This document shows positions 21,476-33,104 of a stretch of 64,000 bases of DNA, in pieces. The first letter of the stretch is position 1. Every line of letters starts with the position of its first letter. Position numbers and translations under genes: made by a program. The notes below the pieces were generated by a model. That model did not search any database, had not been told where the DNA came from, and saw only the letters and a program-made list of their open reading frames with translations. Source of the DNA: Tetradesmus obliquus (taxonomy: Eukaryota > Chlorophyta > Chlorophyceae > Sphaeropleales > Scenedesmaceae); the NCBI GenBank assembly GCA_030272155.1, contig CP126194.1:3339501-3403500 (forward strand). Reading direction: 5' to 3'.

Positions 21476-24400
21476 ATGATGTTCGGCTTCCTGGGCAAGG
21501 GAAAGGGCAAAGCAGGGCAGCAGAACGGCCCACCTGTTCAAACAACATCTGCAACAAGCAGTAACATGTTCAGCAGCCAGGCTGCAGCAGCGCTTGCTGC
21601 TTCTGCAGCAGCAGGAAATGTTCCCGGCAATGCAGGGCCTGCACCCACGGGTCGCAGGCTGCAGGGAAGCGACATAACGGTGGATCTGGATGCTTTGAGA
21701 CCGGGGGAAAAAGTGCCGGAGCTGCAGGTAGGTGTCCATCATAGATCAGCAGCGCACATGCGTACAGCAGCGGTTGCAAGGTGGTTTCAGCCAATGCTGT
21801 TTGGATCAAACACTGTATTGAGGGCTAGCAGGCTGCAGATGTACACACACATGATCGTCTTGCCTACAGTAGCACTAAATGCTCCAGCAGTGTGGCGGAC
21901 TGCAAAGCCCGCTGAGTTGCTGACGTCTCTAGTGCATCAGTATGCTCACTCTCACCCCCTGCTTGCACATCGCCTCGGAAGAGACACACCTGCATGCCAT
22001 CACATGCTGAACATTGAAGTATGTCTCCACAACTTCGTTCCTGCAGGTGCAGCCCATCACGCTGCTCAAGTTTGACTACAAGCTGGAGCACACGCAGCAG
22101 GTGGCCATCAGCAGCAGCTTCATCTGCTACGGCCTCAAGGCCGGTCACATCCGCGCCCTCAACCGCAACACTGCCAGCCGGGCGCTCTTTAAGGGCCACC
22201 CCACCAGCCTCTCCCACATGGCCTTCTTTAGTGCGGCAAGCAACCTACTGGCCAGCGCCAGCCGCCAGGGCGACCTGGCGGTGCGGCTGCTGACTGATGG
22301 AGTGGGGTCGGAGGGTGATGCAGTGCCTGCAGAGACGCTGCTCATGCGCGCGCAGCTGGCACTGCCGCCAGGCGCAGAGGTTGCCAGCAGCAGCAGCAGC
22401 AGCCCGCCGGTGAGCTTGGCGTGGCACCCCAGCACGCCGCAGATCCTGGCAGCGGGCGCTGGCGGCAGCGTGAACATCTTCCAGGTGCCTACCACGCCGC
22501 CAGCTGAGCAGCCGCCGGAGCTGAGTGCCCCTGGCATCCAGTATTCGCTGCCCAGCAGCGGCAGCAGCAGCAGCGCTGCTGTTACTGCGGTGGCGTTCTC
22601 GCCTGCAGGAGACCTGCTGGTGGCAGCAGATAGTGCTGGCAGCGTGCACGTGTGGTGGCTTGAGGGAGATGGAGAGGAGGGGGAGGCGCCTATGCTGAGC
22701 TGGCAGCCCTTCAGCGGCAGCAGCGCAGCAGCAGCAGCAGCTGCCGCTGCTGTGGCGAGCGTGCAGTTCCTGCATCAGGCAGATGACGGCAGCAGCATAC
22801 TGATGACCGGCGACGCGCGCAACGCTGCGCTGAAGCTGTGGCTCCTGCTGCCGGCAGCAGCGCTGAACGGCGCAAGCCCGGCATGCCTGCAGGCCATGCA
22901 GTTTGTGTCATCTGCAAACGGCCCCAGCGACGTGTTCTGCCATGCGGTCGTGCAGCGCGAGCTGCAGCTGCTGGTGCTGGCCAACACAGTGCGCAAGCAG
23001 GTGTACACACTGCACTACAGCCTGGGGGGCAGCGGTGCTGCTGCATTCGATTACGCGGCATTCTGGGGTGTCATGCAACCCATATTGAGCCTGGCCACAG
23101 GCCTGGAGGCAGTAGAGTCCCAGGCAGTGCCTGGAGAGGTGGCACCGCAGCAGCTGCTGCTGTACACTGTGCAGACAGATGCAATCCAGCAATACTCGAT
23201 CAACCCGGCGCTGTGCAGCAGCAGCAGTGGCAGCGAGGACGAGGCAGCAGCAGCAGCAGCACTGCCAGGTGCCAGCGTGGCAGCAGCAGATGCAGCTTCA
23301 GCAGCAGCAGGAGGGGCAGCAGCAGCGGCAGATGTTGAGGAAGGGGAGGAGGTAAGCAGCAGCATTACAGCACCCCCTGCAGAGGCAGCGGCTGCACCTA
23401 CAGCAGCGGCAGAGCCTGCAGCAGCAGCTGAGACTCCGGCACCGGTTGCAGCGGCGGTGCCGCCGCCTGCTCAGCTGCCCACGCCTGGGCTGCTGCTGCA
23501 TGCTAAGGCCGCTGAGCAGGACGCAGCAGCACCGGCAGCTGCAGCAGCGGAGCCAGCAGCAGCACCTAGCGCTAAGGCAGATGCACCCAGCCCAGCAGCA
23601 GCAGCAGCAGCGGACGCATCTGCAGATGACAGTGAGACGCAGCAGGAGGCAGCAGCAGTACACGAGAATGCGTCGACAACCACTGTTGTGCCGATCAAGC
23701 TGCCTCCCATGCCCACTAGCAGCCTGCTGCACAGTGCAGAGAAGGCCCCTGCAACCCCAGTTGCCGCCCAGGCACCTGCTGCTGAGCTGCAGGAGGCTTC
23801 AGCAGCAGCGCCTGCAGCAGCAGCAGCATCTGCTGACGTGGCTGCGCTGCAGCAGCAGGTTGCGCAGCTGCTGGAGATGCAGCAGGCGATGGCAGCGCAG
23901 CTGCAGGCCAGCAGCCAGCAGACAGTTGCAGGTGAGGCTGACTGTACAGCTGCGTGTGGGCTTGCGGGGTTAGGGTTGAATAACCACCTACCCCCTCCCC
24001 TGCAAACCGTCTCAAGCAACACAACAAACTCACGCAAGCATGCTGTGCGCCGCACGCTCACCCCCAAAGTTTTTGGCCCACTGTTTGCAGGTGTGAAGGG
24101 CGAGCTGTCGCGCGCGCTGAACGCCACCATCAAGCATGTGCCTGTGCCTCCTGCCAAACACACACAGTCCCGCTCATTCTCATACATTCTCTCCGTGCTC
24201 ACAGGTGTGAAGGGCGAGCTGTCGCGCGCACTGAAAGCAACTGAGGCCAGCCTGGCCAAGCAGGTGGAGGCCAGCCTCAAGGCCACTGCCAAGCGCAGCG
24301 AGGAGGAGCGGCGCAAGGCGGCAGCCAAGGAGCGCGGCGAGCTGGCGGCACAGCTGGAGAAGAGCATGGCGGCACAGCTGGGGCAGGTGCGCAGGGATTG

Positions 24401-26868
24401 CTGGCGGTAGTGGTTGGCCATGGCCGATTTGTTTGTGTTCATGGGCGTATAGTGTGAGGTGCGGTGGCAGCGCAGCTGGAGAAGGCCGTGGCGGCACAGC
24501 TGGGGCAGGTGCGCGGGGGTTGCTGGGTTGCTGGTTGCTGATTGTGGCCGGTGGTTTACATGTGGAGGATTGTGTTTTTGGTGAGGTGTTGGTGCAGATG
24601 GAGAAGAGCATGGCGGCACAGCTGGGCCAGGTGCGGCGGCCTGCAAGGTTGCTGGTCACTGATTGAGGGCTGTTGAAAAACGTGTGGTTGATGATAGCTC
24701 TTCTTCACCCGAGTCTCACATACACGCTGCTGCTGTGCTGCACTGAAACTTTCCTGTGCAATGCCGCCTGCAGGTGTCCGCTGCGCTGCAGCGTGACCTG
24801 CTAAAGGGTATGGCCGATGCAGCGCGCGAGCAGTCGCGGGCCACAGTCACAGCCGTGGTCAACTCTGTGAGCCCTGTAGTGGCGCAGGCAGTGGCGGGCA
24901 GCCTGCAGCGGGAGCTGGCTGGCAGCGCAGGAGGTGAGGCTGGATGGCGCAGCTGCTGCTCGCCTACTTTTGGAGATGAGATGCGTGGAAGTATGCTTTC
25001 TGCCTGCTTCCTGCAACATATGGAGGTATTTGCAAGCTAGCAGGACGATTGTGGGTGCAGTTGGTGCTCTTGAAGTGGGTGCCACTGTCTACTGCTACCG
25101 TGACAGCGTTGGCTGGTGGTTACAGCAGCTGTGCCAAGCGCAACTGCTGTGCCTCATGTGTGCATTGGTGTGTGTGGTGGCTGCAGGCGGCGGCCAGCTG
25201 GCTGCTGTGCTGTACTGGCTAGCTGGCTGCAGCTGCAGCTTGGTTGTGCATTGTTTGGCTGTACGCGCAGGCTGTGTGCAGTGTGCTCCCTGGTTCACTG
25301 CTTGATGCATGTGTATGGCTGCAGGCGGCGGCCAGCTGGCGGCTGTGCTTGAGCGCAGCCTGGCCAGCAGCCTGGCTCAGCCGCTGCACGAGGCGCTGCG
25401 GGAGAACTTTGCCGCCTCCATCATCCCAGCCTTCGAGCGCGCCACACAGGTGCGCTCAGCGTGTGTGGAAGTGGCACAGAGAGTGCCACAGATGTAGCGG
25501 TAGAGAGAGATGTGCATGCGTAACTTTGCGGCCTCCATCATCTCAGCCTTCGAGCGCGCCACGCAGGTGCGCGTGTGACAGTGTTTGAAAGCGTGTGAAA
25601 GTGCGACAGATACAGTGGTATAGAATGGTGTGGGCATGTGTATGTGTGTGTGGCTTGCATTCTGCACCTGATTTGGCGCAAAGCGTTGTTGCTGTGTGCG
25701 TTTGCAAGCACAATATAATCACACAGCTAAGCCTTGGCATATACCGAGGCAGCCAAGCACCCCAGCCCTTCTGCAACAACTTCTATCCTGCTACGGCTGC
25801 TCCTGTCATCTCTTGTACCACTACCCCTGGCAGGTCATGTTTGGCCAGGTGGAGTCAGCCTTCACTGCTTGGCTGGCAGACAGCAGCCGCACCGCAGGCG
25901 CGGCTCAGTCTGATGCGGCTGCCTCGCTCAGCAGCAGCCTGCAGCAGCTGCAGGCGGTGGTGGGCAGCATGCGGGGTGACCTGGCTGACACCAGCCGCTC
26001 CCTCAGCCGCATTGCCAGCAGCACAGCCAGCAGGTGCGTGTGATGTTATCCTAGCTGTGTGAGCGTGGGGCCTTTGTCAGTGGTCCTGCCGTGCTGCCGA
26101 CTGCTGCGTTCGCAATCATGCATTGATTTGGGTTCTGCCGCGGCCAGCAGCACAGCCAGCAAGTATGTGTACTCATTCTGCTGGCACTCCTCCGCCTTGT
26201 TATCTCTGTTCATTCTGTTCTTCATGTTATTTCTGTTGTTATCTTGTAGGGCTGCTGAGGCCAGCTCTAGCGGTGGCGCGGGGCCGCGCACCGCGCAGCA
26301 GCTGGAGGCGGGCGCAGGCGCAGCGGGAGCAGCAGCAGCAGCGCCTGCTGACCCTCGCATCGAGATCGGGTCGCTGATGTCTGTGCGCAAGTATGATGAG
26401 GCGCTGGTGAAGGCGCTCAACACAGCCAGCCTGGAGGTGCTTGTGTGGGCCTGCAAGCAGGTGGGGCGTCAGCTCAGGCCTTTGTTTTTGTGTGTGTTTT
26501 GTGTCATGTTTTGGCGCTTGTGCCACTAGTAAAGCACTATTTAATGCCCATGGCAAGCAGGGCCTGCAAGCAGGTGGGGTGTTGAACTTGGTGACACTTG
26601 TCTTGCTGTGCCATGTGTCGTGACTTGCCGGTTTTGATTTGCGCAGCGGGAAGGTACTGCGCAGAGCCTGTGCATACCCATGCTGCTGCTTGGCGGCCAG
26701 TTCAGTATCGCCAGGAGGGTGCAGCTGCTGTCTGCTGAGCTCCCGCAGCAGTGTGCGGCTGGACCATTGCTGGGTGCGCTTGCGAGCATGTCGTTACCAC
26801 TGCAGCAGCTTCTAACTTGCTGCAGCAGCTTGCTTTGTTGCGCCACTTTTGTTCTAAGCTGCCACCTA

Positions 26869-26901
<33 letters not shown>

Positions 26902-27212
26902 AGGTTGACCCCCAGGTCGTGCTGGGCGGCAGCTCCGTGGCCCTCAGCCAGACCACGCTCCTCTCCCTGGTGCACCAGCTGTCATCGGGGCTGGTCAATG
27001 ACGCTGCCACACCTCTGAAGCTGGCTTGGCTGGCTGAGGCGGCACCTGTGGTGGACCCACATGATCCGGTGACTGCGCCACACCTCAAGGTGGTGCTGAC
27101 CGGGGTGATGAGCAGCCTGAAGGCGCTTGTGAATTCGCTGCCGCAGAATGACGTGATGGCCAAGAAGGGCAAGATCACGCTGCACCTGTTCAACAGCCTG
27201 CTGCACCAGTAG
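21476..27212 (+). CDS. EDC4/VARICOSE, mRNA-decapping scaffold
   Basis: Eight exons: 21476-21727, 22047-23931, 24205-24386, 24774-24933, 25325-25449, 25834-26033, 26250-26460, 26904-27212; about 1107 aa. Residues about 85-440 are the WD40-like domain (FICYGLKAGHIRALNRNTASRALFKGH in pieces; LLASASRQGDL; VTAVAFSPAGDLLVAADSAG). Residues about 450-690 are an Ala/Glu/Pro-rich linker. Residues about 715-900 are a helical coiled-coil segment (SLAKQVEASLKATAKRSEEE, LRENFAASIIPAFERAT). The C-terminal alpha-helical domain has MSVRKYDEALVKALNTASLE, WACKQVDPQVV, LSLVHQLSSGL and the typical end LKALVNSLPQND. In plants and animals EDC4 bridges DCP1, DCP2 and XRN in P-bodies and activates decapping. Almost every intron from 23932 on contains an echo of a flanking splice junction. 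Confidence 0.92.
24091..24240 (+). repeat. EDC4 acceptor echo (spacing 114)
   Basis: GTGTGAAGGGCGAGCTGTCG, preceded by an acceptor CAG, occurs at 24091 and again at the true exon start 24205. The upstream copy reads GVKGELSRALNATIK and the exon reads GVKGELSRALKATEA. The first copy has its own usable acceptor (TGTTTGCAG), so an alternative 3' splice site is possible. Confidence 0.85.
24354..24660 (+). repeat. EDC4 donor echo, three copies at exactly 122-base spacing
   Basis: The exon end (about 24354-24386, reading LEKSMAAQLGQ, followed by GTGCG) recurs at about 24476 and 24598. Spacings are 122 and 122. All three copies keep the Q|GTGCG donor and the frame (EKAVAAQLGQ, EKSMAAQLGQ). Confidence 0.88.
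25181..25350 (+). repeat. EDC4 acceptor echo (spacing 138)
   Basis: GGCTGCAGGCGGCGGCCAGC occurs around 25179 and again across the true acceptor around 25317. The copy keeps an AG acceptor and reads GGQLAAVL as in the exon. Confidence 0.85.
25404..25575 (+). repeat. EDC4 donor echo (spacing 117)
   Basis: The exon end reading NFAASIIPAFERATQ, followed by GTGCGC, is repeated at 25522-25566 as NFAASIISAFERATQ, again followed by GTGCGC. Confidence 0.88.
26014..26165 (+). repeat. EDC4 donor echo (spacing 129)
   Basis: GCCAGCAGCACAGCCAGCA at the exon end (26014) recurs at 26143. The copy is followed by AGTATGTG instead of GGTGCGTG. Confidence 0.75.
26446..26590 (+). repeat. EDC4 donor echo (spacing 113)
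   Basis: GGCCTGCAAGCAGGTGGGG spans the exon-intron border at 26448-26466 and recurs at 26561-26579. The copy preserves the CAG|GTGGGG donor. Confidence 0.8.
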
Positions 27213-28899
27213 GTAGGCAGGGGTAGGGTGAGGTGCGGGTTGAAGAGGGCAGCACAGGAGAGGTGTCGCGGCTCGTGGCAGGGCGGTGGCAGTTCCTGGT
27301 GTTGGCACTTGTATCGGTGGTGAAATGTGGATTGCGCAAAGGTGGCCGGGTGGGGCCGCGGCTGGCAGTGGTGGTAGGCAATTCGCAGCAGATGGTTGCA
27401 ACCGTGGAGCGGATTGTGGGGACGTAGCACGTGCGTGTTTGCAGACTGTTGTTGCAGGTAGTTGCAGTGACAGCAGGCTGCGCTGGGATGGACAGAGTCG
27501 GCAAGGCGATGAGCTGAAACGTGTTGTGGCAGGGCAGGGCTGTGTGCATGGTGTTCAAGACGTGTTGGATGTCGTGATTTTTGTAGAAGCTGCAGCTTGT
27601 GACAGCATTGCGGTTAGGAGGTTACGCTTGCGGCAACCGCATGTGGTGAAAGCCGTCTGCTGTTCTGGGTGCATGCTGTTGGCCGTGTCTGTGCATTGTA
27701 GGCAGGTGTGCACGTTGTGCAGGTTGACTTCATTGTGCCAGCGCATTGTGTGCTCTTGTCCACGTGCGCCAGTACCAATGCCAATAGTATGGCCACACGA
27801 AATTGCCTGCTGTGGGTGCAGCAGCAGCTGCCCAGAATGGACAAGTGCAGTGTACAGCAGTCTCACAGCTATTGAACTCTCGACCATGACAGCTTGATGT
27901 CTGGTGTTGCCGGTATGTTTCTCAGGCGTTGTAACATGTGAGTGTCGCGCATGTTGTGCGTGTGTTAGGCCCTTTTTGAGCCAACTATATGTGCTTGGTC
28001 GCAGTTGCTGTGGATGCTTGCTACATGTGTGCAGCATGCTTCCTACATATGTGCAGCATGCGCGCCCGTGAAACTGTCTGCTGCTCAGGAAACCCTCACG
28101 ACATTTGCAGCAAATCTGCCACCACCGACCGCAACCATCTTACACGAGATCAAGGTCTAGCCAACTTTCCTGTATAACGCAGTTCTTGCGTATTCGGCTG
28201 GAGCAGCGCCGAACGAGCGCTGGTCGTGCAATCTTTCGGCGCGAACAGCGACATTCAGGCACGACCCAAGCACGGCTGCTGACGTCAAGCACGTAAATGT
28301 TCCGAAAGCAGTTGATCTGATGATGAAAATGCAACTAAGGCGCCTGCCCTGATGTTATGACAGTGGAGCCGACGCTGCAGTTGCGCAGCGCAGGTCGCAC
28401 CTATAACTTTCGAGCACGCAGCGCCAGTCCAGCAAAGCCTCATTCACCACCACATCACGTGGAATTCAGGATTCTCTCGTCATATAGAGAGTTCTCCGAG
28501 TGCTCCACACCCACTCGCCCTCCGTCCCGCCCTTCACTATCCTGTCAGCCCCCGTCATTCTATACGCTTGGTGCGTGTCAGACTCTACAATAGTATTATA
28601 GTACTCTGACAGCTTTAAATAGTGGCAGCGCAGGAGCGCAGGCGCTGGACCGTCATCAAGCAGCAGCAGCTGGCAACTGCGTAGCACGCCATGTCATGGC
28701 AGCACGTCGCAGCCACATCTGTTTAAGCGACTGCGCAGCGCAACAGTTTCCTTGAATACAGCGTTTATGTTTGCAATAAGCATCAGACACGTTCGCGCAG
28801 CAGCAGGCAGATCGCTCAGCCGGTTCCCGCCCTTACTCAGCTGTCCTGCGACATTGCTTTCACTCTTGCTTGCAGGTCATCTTAAACACACAATCAAAC
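27213..28899. other. EDC4 3' region and promoter of the secreted repeat protein
   Basis: A TGTAA signal at 27930-27934 would give EDC4 a 720-base 3' untranslated region. The right part should hold the promoter of the secreted-protein gene: TTTAAATAG at about 28613 and a possible 5' untranslated intron acceptor (CTTGCAG at 28869-28875). No gene is recognised. Confidence 0.4.
27930..27934 (+). terminator. Polyadenylation signal (TGTAA), EDC4
   Basis: First clear TGTAA downstream of the EDC4 stop codon. Confidence 0.45.
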
Positions 28900-31800
28900 A
28901 TGAAGCTGGCTATTGCCGTGCTGGCGCTGCTGTGCATCGGCGCACACGCCCATGGCATCCCCAGCGTCTCAATCGAGAAGACGAACGAGGGCGTCAAGTC
29001 GCCCGAGGTCACTGTGAAGCTGCCAGCAGTCACTGTGCCAGTGCCTAAGATCAATGTGTCCATGCCAGAGATCCGCCTGCCCAAGATCAGCATGCCAGGC
29101 CAGGGCAAGAACATCAACTTGCAGGTGCCCACAGTGGACGTGCAGGGCCTGCTGAACGCTGCGCTGAACAAGCCCATGCCTAGCATCAACATGACAAACC
29201 TGGCAGCCCTGCTGTCCAAGCCAGCCATGCCTAGCCTCAACCTGGACCTGAGCGGCCTGCTGTCCAAGCCCTCAGTCAACATCAGCGCGCTGGCAGGCAT
29301 GATCCCCAAGCCAAGCATCGACCTGTCTGGCCTGCAGGTGAGGAGGCGGGGGTTGCGCTGCTGGTGACACAGCCGTGTGATGCTGCTGTGTTAATTTTGT
29401 GGTAAATGATATGCCAGCATGCTTTTTGCAGTGTAGTATTCTAGAAGCATGCAGGCAGAATTACAAGGCTGTGTGTGTCAGCAGCATCCAGGTTGCTTGC
29501 ATGCACAGCAGCAGCACTGCCGCTATACCAGCAGCCAACTGCTTTTGCTGTGCAGCAATCTTAAAGGTGAGGACCTAGTGCTGTGAAGGTTTCGGCTGGG
29601 CTGCAAACTTCTTCAGACTCTGCTGGTGCATCTCGCAGGACTGCCTGCCACATGCCATGCCTTCAGCCCGCAAGCTAGCTGCACATTCAGCACGCAAGCA
29701 CAGCTGTGCGCTGTCACCCTGGCTGCTGCCAGCAAAGCACTCATCATCACATGCCGTACTCCTCTGTGTATGAATCTTCCTGCAGGGCTTGATGGCGTTG
29801 CATGCTGTGAACACATACCATTGCATGCTGTGCTGCAAACAACAACATAAAATCCTCTTGGTTGCCCCACCTGCATGCAGGCCCTGATGGCTGCCAAGCC
29901 CAGCGTGTCAGTGGAGAACATGCCAGATGCTGCCGAGATCATCAGCGCCCTGCTCGCCAAGGGCACCAGCGACATGAACGCCGTCGTGGCCCTGATCAGC
30001 GCCCTCAGCACCAAGCCCAACATCACGCTGCCCACCGTGGCGCTGAACATCCCCCAGATCAACATGCCCCAGATGCCGACGATCAACATGCCCAACATCA
30101 ACCTGCCTCAGATGCCCAGCGTGGACCTCAACATGCTGGTCAAGGCCGCAACAGCACTCAAGGGCAACAGGTGCGGCAGAATTGCTGGGATCTGATGATG
30201 TGTAGTGGCTGAAGAATGCGGCAAGCTGTGTGGAAGCAACCCAGCATGCTGTTTGTCATTGCATCAATGTGGCTGCTGTTGCGAGCCAGCCGTCCTGCGG
30301 CAGGGTTTGCAGGGGCGGCAGCAAACCAGCAGCGGCAGTAGCAGCAGTGGCATCTGCTGCACATAGTGTGTAGCTGCTGCCTGACACTATCGTAATCAAG
30401 GATAGGGCTACACAACTCTCAACACAGCTGTGAATGTGCAACACACTACTCACCAATGCGTGTGCCCTACCGCCTGCAGGGAGCCCGCTGAGATCGCCAC
30501 CCAGGTGGTGGGCATGATCAACAGCCTCATGAACGCCAAGCCCGCCTTCCCCGCCCTCAACCTGACCATCCCCAAGCCAGTGTTCCCCAGCTTCAACTTC
30601 TCCACCCCCCAGATCGACATCAGCGGCCTGGTGGCAGCAGCAGCCAACATGAAGCCCATGCCCAGCATTGACCTGAGCGGCCTGGCCACCCTGGCCCTGA
30701 GCAAGCCCATGCCCCAGATCAACCTGGCCCTGCCAGACAGTGAGTGCCATTGTTTTGACTGCCGTTTGAATGTCCTGCTGATGCTTGTAGAGCACGCTGT
30801 GATGTGCCGCTTGCTTGTGACGAATAATATAGCATGCCAGTGATCAGCTGGCGCAGCAGCAGCTGCCTATTGTTTGCAAGCATGCAGAGTGCAGAACCCG
30901 CCAGCATGCCTCTCATATACCATACCACAGCAGCACCCACTAACACGCTGCCACCTATCTACCCCACCTTCCTGCCACCTTCCTTCCAGTCACCGCTCTG
31001 ACCAACCTGGCCCTGAACAAGCAGCACGTGAACCTGACCCTGCCCTCAATTGAGGCGCTGGTCAACATCGCTGCCGCCAAGGCCAGCCTGCTGCCCAACA
31101 ACATCACGCTGCTGCCCGAGGTGACAGCCATCCTGAGCACCACCAAGCTGCCCAGCGTGGACCTAAGCGCCATCACCAGCATGCTGCGCAAGCCCAACAT
31201 CGACCTGAGCGGCCTCACCGTGAGTGGCCAGTAGCAACACACACTTGCACCACGCAGCTCCAGCAACACTGATAACAGTTTGCATGGATACATACCATCA
31301 TGCCTGTGTACCTGGTTGTTTGAGCGGCCTCACCATGAGAGGCTCCTGCGGCTGCATAGCTCTTGCAGCAAGCCGCTGTGGCGGCAGCGCTGACGGTTTG
31401 GATGCCACCATGCTTGGTTGTTTTGAGCGGCCTCAATGTGAGTGCACATCTTGTGGCTGCAGCATTTTCACCAATCAATCATGTTCAACATCAACTTGTG
31501 TGTTCTGTCGAGTTTGCAATCGCGTACACAAGCATGCGCTGTGTGTTTAAAACATGGTATCTCCTGCACCTGCGCTGCATCTGACTTTGTTGCCTGGTGC
31601 TGTATGTGTGCTGCTGCTGCTGCTGCTGCAGTCCATGCTGCAGAAGCCCAACGTGACTCTGCCAGACGTGAACGCCATCCTCACCGCAGCCCTGGCACAG
31701 CACACCGCCAACATGCAGGTGGGATAAAGGTTACAAACTCTTTAGATGGCTGCCGCGCTGATGCTTGCATACCCGTCCTTGCTTGCGCTTGTACATAACA

Positions 31801-33071
31801 ACATCATGCTGTCCGCTTTGTGGCCAACCTGCTGCCTGACATCACAATTTACAACCCGGTAAACCCTACTGAAAACATACCAAAACATCCTCACCCTGCT
31901 GTACTGTGTACTGCTGCCTTTGTTTTCTCTCTTGATTGCCCGCAGGCCTTTGCCAGCGCCGCCACCGGCGTGATCAGCGCCCTGGCCGCCAAGCCCAGCG
32001 TGCAGCTGCCAGACCTGTCCGGCCTGTTCTCCAAGCCCCACGGCTTCAACATGACCCTGCCCACCATCTCCATGCCCACCATCTCCATGCCCAACATCGA
32101 CCTGGTGAGACTGATATAGTTGTCTGTACAACATATATATTGTGTTTTTTTGAGAATTGTTATCATGCGCAGCATTGATATGTTCGAGCGGCTGCACACA
32201 CAGACGCTTGTAAACGGTTCAGCAAAGCATCCTTGACTGTTCCTTTGCATCATGCCTGCACATTGTGGTTGCAGTGGGGGGTAGGAGGCTGAGCATGCAC
32301 GATGCCATGCACAAGCTGCAAGCTGCTGTTGCCAGCTGGGCAATAACCAATGTTGCTGACACGTGTGTGTCCTGCTGCTGCTGTTGGCTGCTGCAGTCTG
32401 GCGTTGTGAGTGCCCTGCTGGCCAAGCCCGCCAACGACCTGGCTGCCCTGAACAACGTGATCACCGCGCTGGCCACCAAGCCCAACATCACCATGCCAAA
32501 CCTGACCATCGACCTGGTGAGGCCACATGATAATAATTTCAGTGTGTAGCAAGCAACACAACGTAGGCGGCTGTCTGATTACTTTCTGAACAGTTGTGCA
32601 GCAGCAAGCACAGCACAATCGTAAGCAGCAGACGCGCTTTGAGTTGACTTCAAAAAGGCAGGCTGCTGCGCTATGTAAGACACGTGCTCCTGTCCTTGGG
32701 GAGTGCTTCAACTGTCGCGCAACATGCACCATCCATCAAACCTGACAAAACCCATCTGCCTGCCTCTGCCGCCTCCCTGCACATCGCACTTCTTTTTTGA
32801 CCCTGCAGTCCGGCCTGACCGCGCTGCTGTCTGCCAAGCCCAGCCTGCCCAACGTTGACCTGAGCGGCCTGAGCGCCATGCTGGACAAGAACATGACCAT
32901 CCCCACACCAACGGTGCGTGAACTGCTGATACCATGTCACGCTGCTGCTGCTGCTGGTACCGGGGATAGCTCATGCTTGCAGTGAAGTTACAAGCAGCCG
33001 GTGCTGCAGCTTATACCTCATGCCAGCATGTTACATGTGTTACCCAATTGCTGACAGCAATGTGCTGCCCA

Positions 33072-33104
<33 letters not shown>

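Noticed and set aside
24094-24135. Upstream GVKGELSRALN copy as a constitutive EDC4 exon
   Set aside because: It has an acceptor but no good donor before the second acceptor (only CATGTG and similar), and including it would duplicate residues; treated as an echo.
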